Origin: Hyphomicrobiales bacterium
GTDB taxonomy: Bacteria > Pseudomonadota > Alphaproteobacteria > Parvibaculales > Parvibaculaceae
Assembly: GCA_016124805.1 (NCBI GenBank)
Contig: WGND01000002.1
Location: forward strand, 80,594-113,613
Direction of reading: 5' to 3'
DNA: 33,020 bases
Part shown: positions 1 to 7,556 of the stretch, piece by piece
How positions within the stretch are numbered: position 1 is the stretch's first letter
Layout of the letters: the number at the start of each line of letters is the position of its first letter
Notes under the pieces: model-generated
What the model was told of the DNA's origin: nothing
The model's database searches: none
What the model saw: only the letters and a program-made list of their open reading frames with translations
Program-made: the position numbers and the translations under genes

Positions 1-1539
1 CTCTCGGCAGCGGGTCTCTATTTCACATGGGTCGGTGTCGGCGTCTGGGGCTTTCTCTTTGCCGCACAAGGCCTGCTGCTGATCGTGCTGCTTGCCGAGG
101 CTATCGAATTTGTCGAAGTGATCTGGACGCGTCACGGCGAACGCCATTTCGAACCCTTTGACAAAACGAAGGGTTATCCGGCCAACAAGGTCTCCATTCA
201 CGTGCCCATTCACAATGAGCCACCCGAGATGGTGCGTGAAACGCTGACCGCGCTCTCGAAGCTCGACTATCCGAATTTCGAAGTTCTCATTCTCGACAAC
301 AACACGGTCGACTCGGCTGTCTGGCAGCCGGTGCGCGATTATTGCGCCCAGCTTGGCGACCGCTTCCGTTTTTATCATCTGGAAAACTGGCCGGGCTTCA
401 AGGCAGGCGCCCTGAATTTCGGTCTGGAGCAGACGGCTGAAGATGCCGACATCATCGCCGTCATCGACAGCGACTATCAGGTCTCGCCTGACTGGCTGAA
501 AGTCATGGTGCCCTATTTCGAGAAGACCGATGTCGGCTTCGTGCAGTCGCCGCAGGATTATCGCGACCGCCACGAAAGCACCTTCAAGGACATGTGCTAC
601 TGGGAATATGCCGGCTTCTTCCATATCGGCATGGTGCAGCGGAACTATTTCAATGCCGTCATCCAGCACGGCACGATGACGCTTGTCCGCAAGGATGCCT
701 TGAAAAAGGTGAAGGGCTGGGCGGAATGGTGCATCTGTGAAGATGCCGAGCTTGGCATCAAGCTCTATCGAGCCGGCTATGATTCCGTCTATGTGAACCA
801 CTCCTTCGGGCGCGGCCTGACACCGGACAGCCTGTCGGGCTATATCAGCCAGCGCTTCCGCTGGGCCTATGGCGCGGTGCAGATTGTCAAACATCACTGG
901 CAGGCGCTGGCACCATGGTCGCGCAAGGGCGGTCTCACCGCTGCCCAGCGCTATTATTTCCTGGCCGGCTGGCTGCCCTGGTTTGCCGACGGGCTGGCAC
1001 TGATGTTTACAACGGCCAGTATAGGCGTATCGGCCTGGGCCCTTTATCAGCCCAATTCCGTGGCGCTTCCCGTTGCCGCCTTCCTGATCCCCACCATCGG
1101 CAGCTTCATCTTCAAATTCGTGCGGTCGCTCTGGCTTTATGCCGTGCGCATCAAGGACTGCAGCTTCATTGAAAGCCTCGGGGCCGGTGTTGCCGCGCTT
1201 GGCCTCACCCATACGGTTGCCAAGGCCATGCTCAACGGCATGATCACGACGAGCAAGCCATTCATCCGTACACCGAAATGTGAGGACAAACCGCCTCTGG
1301 CGGCAGCCTTCATTCAGGTGCGCGAGGAAGCCGTGATGCTGACCCTCCTTTGGGGGTTTGCCATCGCCTTCCTGCTGAGCCCGAGCTTTGCGGATTCCTC
1401 GTCAAGGCTTTGGGTGGCGGTGTTGATCGTGCAGTCGGTTCCCTATGCCGCTGCCGTGCTTCTGTCCTTCATCAATGTGCTGCCGTCTCTTTTCAAGAAT
1501 GATCCGCACAAGGAAAACGTGCTGGTGACCGCCGACTAA
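1..1539 (+). CDS. Membrane glycosyltransferase family 2, NdvB/cellulose-synthase-like (5' end cut by window)
   Basis: Processive-type inverting glycosyltransferase, expected to polymerise a beta-glucan or similar polysaccharide from a UDP-sugar at the inner membrane. The frame is open from base 1, so the N-terminus is missing; a GTG at 85 is an internal codon, because the 28 codons before it continue a hydrophobic segment. In fragment numbering the GT-A domain starts near residue 64 (KVSIHVPIHNEPP). The metal-binding DSD is at 156-158, the catalytic-base ED at 247-248 and the acceptor-binding QRFRW (QxxRW class) at 284-288. Several hydrophobic segments follow, so the layout is membrane, GT2, membrane. 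The motif set matches cellulose synthase, curdlan synthase and NdvB-type beta-glucan synthases. The exact polymer cannot be read from the fragment, and any N-terminal domain (for example a glycoside hydrolase) lies outside the window. Family call is firm; product is inferred. Confidence 0.85.
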   Translation, partial: LSAAGLYFTWVGVGVWGFLFAAQGLLLIVLLAEAIEFVEVIWTRHGERHFEPFDKTKGYPANKVSIHVPIHNEPPEMVRETLTALSKLDYPNFEVLILDNNTVDSAVWQPVRDYCAQLGDRFRFYHLENWPGFKAGALNFGLEQTAEDADIIAVIDSDYQVSPDWLKVMVPYFEKTDVGFVQSPQDYRDRHESTFKDMCYWEYAGFFHIGMVQRNYFNAVIQHGTMTLVRKDALKKVKGWAEWCICEDAELGIKLYRAGYDSVYVNHSFGRGLTPDSLSGYISQRFRWAYGAVQIVKHHWQALAPWSRKGGLTAAQRYYFLAGWLPWFADGLALMFTTASIGVSAWALYQPNSVALPVAAFLIPTIGSFIFKFVRSLWLYAVRIKDCSFIESLGAGVAALGLTHTVAKAMLNGMITTSKPFIRTPKCEDKPPLAAAFIQVREEAVMLTLLWGFAIAFLLSPSFADSSSRLWVAVLIVQSVPYAAAVLLSFINVLPSLFKNDPHKENVLVTAD

Positions 1540-1708
1540 GGCATGCGATCACATTGAGGCCATTATTCCGTCACGGCACCGACATGCTTGGGGTCATTTA
1601 GAGATATGGGAATTTCACCCTTGCTCTGACATGACGCTTCTGTAGGCTTGTTGCGTCTTGCAGATTTATTTCTGTACGGACATTTTGAAACAAATTCAGG
1701 AGTACGAC

Positions 1709-1927
1709 ATGACATTCCGAGGTGCTTTGCTTGCCACTTCCCTGCTACTCGCCGCCCCCGTTCTGGTTGCGTGCGACGATGACGGCCCGGCTGAACAAGC
1801 CGGCGAGAAGATGGACGACGCACTGAACACGAATGACAGCACGATGGAAAATGCCGGCGAGAAGATGGATGAAGCCGCCGACGACATGCATGACGCCATC
1901 GAAGATGTTGCGCCCGAAAAGGAATAA
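1709..1927 (+). CDS. Small acidic lipoprotein with internal 18-residue repeat
   Basis: A 72-residue protein. The ATG at 1709 is chosen because AGGAG (1698-1702) precedes it by 6 bases and the signal peptide then begins correctly. The signal sequence ends in a lipobox L19-V20-A21-C22, so Cys22 should be lipidated. Asp23 directly follows, a residue that in enterobacteria favours inner-membrane retention. The mature part is strongly acidic and contains two imperfect 18-residue copies starting AGEKMD; at DNA level a 17-base identity recurs at 1799-1815 and 1853-1869. The copies look like amphipathic helices. No family is recognised with confidence; entericidin-like small lipoproteins are the nearest idea. 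The next gene (DUF1328) lies 60 bases downstream on the same strand, so the two may be co-transcribed as a small envelope or stress unit. Confidence 0.7.
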   Translation: MTFRGALLATSLLLAAPVLVACDDDGPAEQAGEKMDDALNTNDSTMENAGEKMDEAADDMHDAIEDVAPEKE

Positions 1928-1987
1928 TTTTCCGGACGCCAGGCACATTGCTTTCGTTCCTCTGGTTTCAACTGAAAGGATAAAATC

Positions 1988-2164
1988 ATGCTTGGATGGG
2001 CTCTCACATTTCTCGTCATCGCCTTGATCGCGGCGGCATTCGGATTTGGCGGCATTGCTGCCGCCTCGGCCGGCATCGCCAAGATCGTGTTCTTTGTCTT
2101 CATTGTTCTGTTCCTGATCAGCCTGCTCGCCCGCGCCCTTCGCGGTCGTTCACCGCCGCTCTGA
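1988..2164 (+). CDS. DUF1328 (UPF0391) small membrane protein
   Basis: A 58-residue membrane protein. It starts [20 protein letters not shown], followed by a Gly/Ala-rich stretch and a second hydrophobic segment ending in a basic tail. This is the signature of the DUF1328/UPF0391 family (E. coli YtjA type), whose function is unknown; members are often linked to stress responses. Two transmembrane helices are expected. The ATG at 1988 is preceded by AAAGGA (1975-1980) at good spacing. It follows the small lipoprotein gene on the same strand and is closed by the terminator at 2192-2225. Confidence 0.9.
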   Translation: MLGWALTFLVIALIAAAFGFGGIAAASAGIAKIVFFVFIVLFLISLLARALRGRSPPL

Positions 2165-2191
2165 GCATTCAAGACAATCCACAAAAGAAGA

Positions 2192-2225
2192 GGCGGCCCT
2201 GCATGATGCAGGGCCGCCCTTTTTT
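2192..2225. terminator. Strong intrinsic terminator, probably bidirectional
   Basis: A perfect 12-bp stem (2192-2203 with 2207-2218) closes a 3-base loop and is followed by CTTTTTT. On the other strand the stem is followed by a T-rich run (complement of 2181-2191). It therefore suits both the DUF1328 gene ending at 2164 on the plus strand and the acyl-CoA synthetase ending at 2243 on the minus strand. Confidence 0.9.
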
Positions 2226-2242
2226 CGGTTTGCAATTTTCAA

Positions 2243-3991
2243 TCAGGCCGCGTGCTGGGCGTATTGCTTCATGTCTTCGCGCAGTTCCGTTTTCAGGATT
2301 TTGCCGTTCGGGTTGCGCGGCAGAGGCTCATGACGGATCTCGATCTTGATCGGCACCTTGAAGCCTGCCAGCAGCTTGCGGACATGAGCCTGAAGTTCTT
2401 CTTCGGTCACTTCCTTGCCAGGGGCCACCTGCACCACCGCGCCGACTTCTTCGCCAAGCACCTTGTGGGGAATGCCAACCACGGCGGCATCCATCACGGC
2501 GTCATGAGAATAAAGCGCGCCTTCAACTTCGACACAGTAAATATTCTCGCCACCACGAATGAGCATGTCTTTCGCGCGGTCGAGAATATATACGAAACCT
2601 TCTTCATCCATGCGCACAAGATCACCTGAGTGAAACCAGCCATCGGTAAAAGCCGCGGCTGTGGCTTCCGGCTTATTCCAGTAGCCCTTCACGACATTGG
2701 GACCCTTGATCCACAATTCACCGATCTGGCCGACAGGCACATCCTTGCCGTTTTCATCAACAACACGAAGATCGGTCGTCGGTACGGCAGGGCCGGCACT
2801 TTCGGGACGGTTAACATAGTCTTCCGCCAGATTCTGCGTGGTGATGGCCGAGGTCTCTGTCAAGCCATAGCCGTTGGAGGGGTGTACCTTCGGGAACTGC
2901 TGCTTGATCCGCTTGACGAGATCAGCCGCGGAAGGCGCGCCGCCATAGCCGATTGATTCAACGCTGGAGGTGTCATATTTGGCAAAGTCCGGGCTCTCGA
3001 GCACCTGCCACACCATGGAGGGCACGCCGCCAAAGGCGGTGACCCTTTCTTCCTGGATGAGTTCAAGCGCGCGTTCGGGATCCCACTTGTGCATCAGTAT
3101 CAGGCGACCGCCGGTTGCGTAGTTCGGCACCAGAATGGAATGGCAGCCCGTGGCATGGAACATGGGCACCGAGAGCAGCATCACCCGTTGCGGCGCTTCT
3201 GGATCGGGCATGGGCGGCATTTCACCGCGACGCAGATAGGGGCGCGCCGCGCCAACGGCTGTGTTCATGAGATTGGTGCAGACATTGCGATGCGTGCCGA
3301 GCGCGCCCTTGGGCTTGCCGGTGGTGCCCGATGTATAAAGGATCGTCGCATCATCATCCGGCTGCAGGCCGGGATCGGGCAGCACGTCATCGGGCAGATT
3401 TTTATATTCGCCGGGCTCGCCGATCAGCGATTCAAGCGACTCGGCCACGCCCAGCGCATCCTCGGCTGTACGCGCCGCAACCAGTCCCGTCAGGGTCATT
3501 TCTGTCATGTGCGGGCGCAAGCGATCCAGACGTTCCTGATCGACCACCACAACACGCGAGCCGCTGTCATTGATCGCATAAACAAGTTCGGCGCCGGTGC
3601 CCCAGGCATTGATCGGCACAATCACCGCGCCAATGGCGACGGCGGCCCAGAAGGCAATCGACCATTCGGGGTAATTGCGCATGATTAGGGCCACGCGGTC
3701 ACCCTTCTTGACGCCATATTTGTCGAGGAAGACGCGGCCCAGCGCCGTGGCGGCGCGGTAATGGGCTTCATAATTCAGGCGCTCACCCTCATAAACGATG
3801 AAATCGCGCTGGTTCCAGGCCCGACCGAGGTCAAAAATGGCGCGCAGATGCGGCGGCGCATTTTTGTAAACACGGGTTGGAATGCCGCGAATATCAACGG
3901 TTTCCATTTCCAGGGGCGAACCGGCACCCGTCATCAACGCATGCGCGTCCTGAATGCTCATAGCGGGCCATTTGACCGCGGAATCTGTCAT
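2243..3991 (-). CDS. AMP-forming acyl-CoA synthetase (fatty-acid-CoA ligase family)
   Basis: Class I adenylate-forming enzyme of 582 residues that activates a carboxylic acid to its acyl-CoA through an acyl-AMP. Visible signatures are the phosphate-binding loop YTSGTTGKPKG (219-229), YGLTET (375-380), HSGDL (454-458), the hinge region DRAKDMLIRGGENI (471-484) and the catalytic lysine in NGK (Lys564). Length and motifs fit medium/long-chain fatty acid or branched-acid ligases (FadD-like); substrate cannot be fixed. The ATG at 3991 has GGGAGAG upstream. The glutathione S-transferase gene lies 128 bases upstream on the same strand, so both could be read together, ending at the terminator at 2192-2225. 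Confidence 0.92.
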   Translation of the reverse strand: MTDSAVKWPAMSIQDAHALMTGAGSPLEMETVDIRGIPTRVYKNAPPHLRAIFDLGRAWNQRDFIVYEGERLNYEAHYRAATALGRVFLDKYGVKKGDRVALIMRNYPEWSIAFWAAVAIGAVIVPINAWGTGAELVYAINDSGSRVVVVDQERLDRLRPHMTEMTLTGLVAARTAEDALGVAESLESLIGEPGEYKNLPDDVLPDPGLQPDDDATILYTSGTTGKPKGALGTHRNVCTNLMNTAVGAARPYLRRGEMPPMPDPEAPQRVMLLSVPMFHATGCHSILVPNYATGGRLILMHKWDPERALELIQEERVTAFGGVPSMVWQVLESPDFAKYDTSSVESIGYGGAPSAADLVKRIKQQFPKVHPSNGYGLTETSAITTQNLAEDYVNRPESAGPAVPTTDLRVVDENGKDVPVGQIGELWIKGPNVVKGYWNKPEATAAAFTDGWFHSGDLVRMDEEGFVYILDRAKDMLIRGGENIYCVEVEGALYSHDAVMDAAVVGIPHKVLGEEVGAVVQVAPGKEVTEEELQAHVRKLLAGFKVPIKIEIRHEPLPRNPNGKILKTELREDMKQYAQHAA

Positions 3992-4119
3992 AGATCTCTC
4001 CCATGCGACGTTTTGATTGCTGTTTTGTGCTCATCGGCGCTTGAGCTATCCAATACTCTTTTCAGCCCGGAATTTGAAGGGCTTGCAGGCGCGACATGTG
4101 CCGCGCCCGCCAGATGCTC

Positions 4120-4785
4120 TCAGAGGCCGAAACTCTTGAGCATTTCGCGCTCTTCGGCAAAGCAGGCCTCGAAACTGGGGCGGCTATGCATGGATTTCAC
4201 ATAACGCGTGAGGTTGGGATAGGCCGTTGCATCCGGGGCAAAACCGGCCAGCCCCAGATTGCCGAATTGTGTTGCGATGGCGATATCGGCCACCGTCAGA
4301 CTGTCGCCCACGATGAAATCGCGGCTGCCGATTTCCTTCTCCAGATAGTTGAAAAAACGCGGCATTTTCTCATTCATGATCTTTTCGGCCGTTTCGGTAT
4401 CGGGCTCCTTGCCCATGAGCCGGTTCACGATCATCGGGCGGAAAGTGCCCATGCCGATGGTATTTGCCATTTCGGAATCGGCATATTCCTCAAACCAGAG
4501 CGCCCGCCCATAGGCGAAGCTTTCCTTGGGATAGAGGGCAGGGTCAGGCTTCTTGCGCTCCAGATAGGCGCAGATGACGGAACTGTCGGGCAATGTCGCT
4601 TCCTTGCCCACTTCCTCGTCCCGCAGCACAGGGATGCGCTTGAGCGGCGAAATTTCCTCAAACCAGTCCGGCGCGGGAAAAATATTCACATTTTTCAATG
4701 TGTATTCGAGCCCCTTTTCCATCAGCGTTACGCGCACCTTGCGCACGAAAGGGGATAGCGGCGACCCGTATACCGTCAGACTCAT
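4120..4785 (-). CDS. Glutathione S-transferase family protein
   Basis: A 221-residue cytosolic GST-like protein. The N-terminal thioredoxin-fold half starts MSLTVYGSPLSPFVRK, with Ser8 or Ser11 as candidate glutathione-activating residue, the cis-proline in IPVL (Pro52) and the glutathione gamma-glutamyl-binding DSS at 67-69. The helical C-terminal half includes the N-capping box in SLTVADIA. The start has GGGAG seven bases upstream. The specific class is unclear and the substrate is unknown. It precedes the acyl-CoA synthetase on the same strand. Confidence 0.9.
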   Translation of the reverse strand: MSLTVYGSPLSPFVRKVRVTLMEKGLEYTLKNVNIFPAPDWFEEISPLKRIPVLRDEEVGKEATLPDSSVICAYLERKKPDPALYPKESFAYGRALWFEEYADSEMANTIGMGTFRPMIVNRLMGKEPDTETAEKIMNEKMPRFFNYLEKEIGSRDFIVGDSLTVADIAIATQFGNLGLAGFAPDATAYPNLTRYVKSMHSRPSFEACFAEEREMLKSFGL

Positions 4786-4897
4786 TGATAATCTCCCTGC
4801 CTCAAGCGGCTTTATTGTTGACGGTCAGAGAAGACCACCACAAGGCGGCGCTCGCAAGGGCATCCCGGCGAGGGGACATATGTTTGGGGGAAGAAGA

Positions 4898-4974
4898 TGG
4901 TACAGCCACCCCGGTTCGAACGGGGGACCTCTAGATCCACAATCTAGCGCTCTAACCAGCTGAGCTATGGCTGC
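4898..4974 (-). tRNA. tRNA-His (anticodon GTG)
   Basis: Cloverleaf read on the minus strand. The acceptor 5' strand GCAGCCA (4974-4968) pairs with TGGCTGT (4908-4902). The anticodon stem CTAGA/TCTAG encloses TTGTGGA with GTG at 4940-4938. The T arm is CCCCG/CGGGG with loop TTCGAAC. CCA is encoded at 4900-4898. Position 1 is G paired with U72, the discriminator is A73, and the base encoded before G1 is T, so the near-universal G-1 of tRNA-His is not encoded. This is the known alphaproteobacterial form. Confidence 0.97.
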
Positions 4975-5092
4975 ACAAATGTCCGGGCGGTGGCAGCTCC
5001 CAAAGGCCGCCTGTCAGACAGGGCCGGAACTTAATTCCACAAGCCCTCAAAAACAAGGTCGAATAACAGTCTTCTGACAGGGAGTTTGCCGC

Positions 5093-6472
5093 TCAGCCCG
5101 GCAGAAGCACATTGGCCACGAATATCGAAATCACGCCCAATGGCGCCACATAGCGGATGAGGAAGCGCCAGAAGGGAAACCAGACGGCTTTTTCCGCGCC
5201 CAGCGCCTTGGCCACCACCCCGCTGGAAAGCACCCAACCCGCAAAGACGGCCATGAGGAAGCCCACGCTCGGCATGACGATATTCGAGGTCGTGAAGTCG
5301 AATATATCAAAGAAGGTCTTGTCCTTCATCAGGCCGAGGCCTGCCAGCGGGTGAAACCCGGCCAGATGATTGAAGGAGAAGACCGTCAGAAAACCCAGAA
5401 GCCAGGCGCCAAAACCGATCAGGATGGAGAGCTTGACGCGAGAGAGGGTGAATTTTTCCTCCGCCCAGGCAACCGTTGGCTCAAGCAGCGAAATGCTTGA
5501 GGTGATGGCCGCCACTGAGAGAAGCGTAAAAAAGGCGATCCCGACAATGATGCCGCTACCCAGCGTGCCAAAGGCGATCGGGAGCGTCACAAAGGTCAGG
5601 CCCGGCCCGCTGCCCGGCTCCAGACCATAGGTGAAGACAAGCGGGAAAATGGCGATGCCGGCAAGAATCGCGACGCTGGTGTCGGCAATGGCGATGATGA
5701 TCGCCGAGGAACTGATCGACTCTTTCTCATCCACATAAGCGCCGTAGGTCATCATGGCGCCCAGCGCGACAGAGAGCGAGAAGAAGCCCTGCCCGATGGC
5801 CGCCAGCACCGTGCTGGGATGAATGTCCTGAAAACGGAAATCGAACATGAAGCGCAGCGCTTCGCCAAAGCCGGCTGTGGTGGTGGCATAAATGGCCATG
5901 CCGAGCAGAAGCAGGAAAAGCAGCGGCATCAGAATGACCACCGCCCGCTCAATACCGGCCTTCACGCCACCGGCCACGATAAATACCGTCACCGCCATGA
6001 AGATCGTATGCCAGGCGATCAGCGTTGCCGGGTCGGCAGTCAGATCGGCAAAGAGCGCGCCAGCCTGATCGCCGTTCATGCCGGCAAATACGCCCGTGGC
6101 GGCATAAGTCACGTAATGGATCGCCCAGCCGCCAATGACGCTGTAAAAAGAGAGAACGAAAAACGCGCCGACCGTGCCGCCCCAACCGATGATCGACCAC
6201 AGGCCAGATGCCCCATGGGCGCTGATCAACCGCCGCATCGACATGATGGGACTGGCCTTGCCCATGCGTCCCAGGAGAATTTCGGTGATGAGAATGGGTA
6301 GCGCAATCGCGATGATCGTGAGGATATAGACCAGAATGAAGGCGCCGCCACCATTCGCGCCTGCGAGATAGGGGAAACGCCAGATATTGCCAAGCCCCAC
6401 CGCACTGCCGATCGCCGCCATCAAAAACGCAAACCGCGATGACCAGATCGCGTGCCCCGAAACCGCCTGCAT
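5093..6472 (-). CDS. Sodium-dependent transporter, neurotransmitter:sodium symporter (SNF/NSS) family
   Basis: Inner-membrane secondary transporter of 459 residues that couples sodium entry to uptake of an amino acid or related solute. The first helix carries the family hallmark GSAVGLGNIWRFPYLAGANG (22-41), whose unwound centre binds sodium and substrate. About eleven hydrophobic segments follow. The ATG at 6472 is preferred because AGAGGGG (complement of 6479-6485) sits just upstream; the GTG nine codons further up at 6499 lacks a comparable site. Bacterial relatives include LeuT and TnaT, but substrate cannot be inferred here. It is divergent from the hydrolase at 6612, with 139 bases between them. 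Confidence 0.93.
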   Translation of the reverse strand: MQAVSGHAIWSSRFAFLMAAIGSAVGLGNIWRFPYLAGANGGGAFILVYILTIIAIALPILITEILLGRMGKASPIMSMRRLISAHGASGLWSIIGWGGTVGAFFVLSFYSVIGGWAIHYVTYAATGVFAGMNGDQAGALFADLTADPATLIAWHTIFMAVTVFIVAGGVKAGIERAVVILMPLLFLLLLGMAIYATTTAGFGEALRFMFDFRFQDIHPSTVLAAIGQGFFSLSVALGAMMTYGAYVDEKESISSSAIIIAIADTSVAILAGIAIFPLVFTYGLEPGSGPGLTFVTLPIAFGTLGSGIIVGIAFFTLLSVAAITSSISLLEPTVAWAEEKFTLSRVKLSILIGFGAWLLGFLTVFSFNHLAGFHPLAGLGLMKDKTFFDIFDFTTSNIVMPSVGFLMAVFAGWVLSSGVVAKALGAEKAVWFPFWRFLIRYVAPLGVISIFVANVLLPG

Positions 6473-6611
6473 GTGTCCGCCCCTCTTCAATGCCCTCACA
6501 GGGTAAGCAATTTTTCACCAACTGTCAGGCTTCGGGCCAAACTCTGCCCCAAATCAGGCCGTTTGGTCTATAATGAACCCAATCGCCATTCATAAGGCAT
6601 CAGGAGGATTC

Positions 6612-7556
6612 GTGACGCTTCAGGACATCCGCACCGAGACCATCGCGGCCAATAATCTTCATTTCGAAGTTGATATGTGCGGCGAAGGTGAAAAGCTCGC
6701 CCTCTTTCTGCATGGCTTTCCGGAGAGCAAATATTCCTGGCGCATGCAGATGCCGGTCCTGGCCAAGCTCGGCTACACGGCCTGGGCACCCGATCTGCGC
6801 GGCTATGGCCGCAGCTCGCGGCCCCTCGGCATCGAATCCTACAAGATCGATCATTTGATGGATGATGTGGCCGGCCTCATTGATGCCGCGCGCGCCAAGG
6901 GCATTACCGGGCCCATCACGCTCATCATGCATGACTGGGGCGGCATAATCGGCTGGAGCTTTGCCTTGCGCAAACTGCGCCCGCTGGAAAAAATCATTGT
7001 ACTGAACATTCCGCATCCCACCCTTTTTGTCCGGGGGTTGCGGAAGTTCGCGCAGTTCAAGCGCTCCTGGTACACAATGTTCTTCCAGATTCCCTGGCTG
7101 CCCGAAAAACTGCTCGGTGCCAATCATGCCGAAGGTATCGGCAAGGCCTTCACCAATATGGCCATCGACAAGAGCCGCTTTCCCGAAAGCGTAATCAAGG
7201 TCTATCGCGACAACGCCGCCCTGCCCGGTGCCCTGACGGCAATGATCAATTACTACCGTGCCGTTTTCCGCTTTGGCCGACCGCCGGAATGGGATAACCC
7301 GCCGCTCATTGAGGTACCCACATTGATGATCTGGGGCACGGAAGATACGGCCCTCGGCAAGGAACTGACCTATGGCACCGAGACTCTCGTGCCCGATCTG
7401 ACGCTCCGCTATCTTGATGGCGTGTCGCATTGGGTGCAGCAGGAAGCACCCGAAACGGTCAACGCCATGATCGAATGCTGGCTGACAGGACAGAAGGTAC
7501 CTGAGGCCGGCTATCAGGGCCGCCTCATTCACGACGCCGACATGAAGATCAGCTGA
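6612..7556 (+). CDS. Alpha/beta hydrolase, epoxide-hydrolase-like (Asp nucleophile)
   Basis: A 314-residue soluble alpha/beta hydrolase. The oxyanion motif HGFPES is at 34-39, the nucleophile Asp108 in HDWGG, the acidic residue in WGTED (Asp245 or Glu244) and the base His273 in GVSHW. Lid tyrosines Tyr154 and Tyr214/215 sit where epoxide hydrolases place their epoxide-activating pair. An Asp nucleophile plus these tyrosines favours epoxide hydrolase over esterase; a haloalkane dehalogenase or fluoroacetate dehalogenase is the alternative. The GTG at 6612 is chosen because AGGAGG (6602-6607) precedes it, although an in-frame ATG at 6573 exists. Its stop codon abuts the stop of the convergent acetoacetyl-CoA synthetase with no base between. 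Confidence 0.9.
   Translation: MTLQDIRTETIAANNLHFEVDMCGEGEKLALFLHGFPESKYSWRMQMPVLAKLGYTAWAPDLRGYGRSSRPLGIESYKIDHLMDDVAGLIDAARAKGITGPITLIMHDWGGIIGWSFALRKLRPLEKIIVLNIPHPTLFVRGLRKFAQFKRSWYTMFFQIPWLPEKLLGANHAEGIGKAFTNMAIDKSRFPESVIKVYRDNAALPGALTAMINYYRAVFRFGRPPEWDNPPLIEVPTLMIWGTEDTALGKELTYGTETLVPDLTLRYLDGVSHWVQQEAPETVNAMIECWLTGQKVPEAGYQGRLIHDADMKIS

Noticed and set aside
4851-4872. CTCGC/GCGAG hairpin downstream of tRNA-His
   Set aside because: Bulged, no T-run in the direction of tRNA transcription; too weak to call a terminator.
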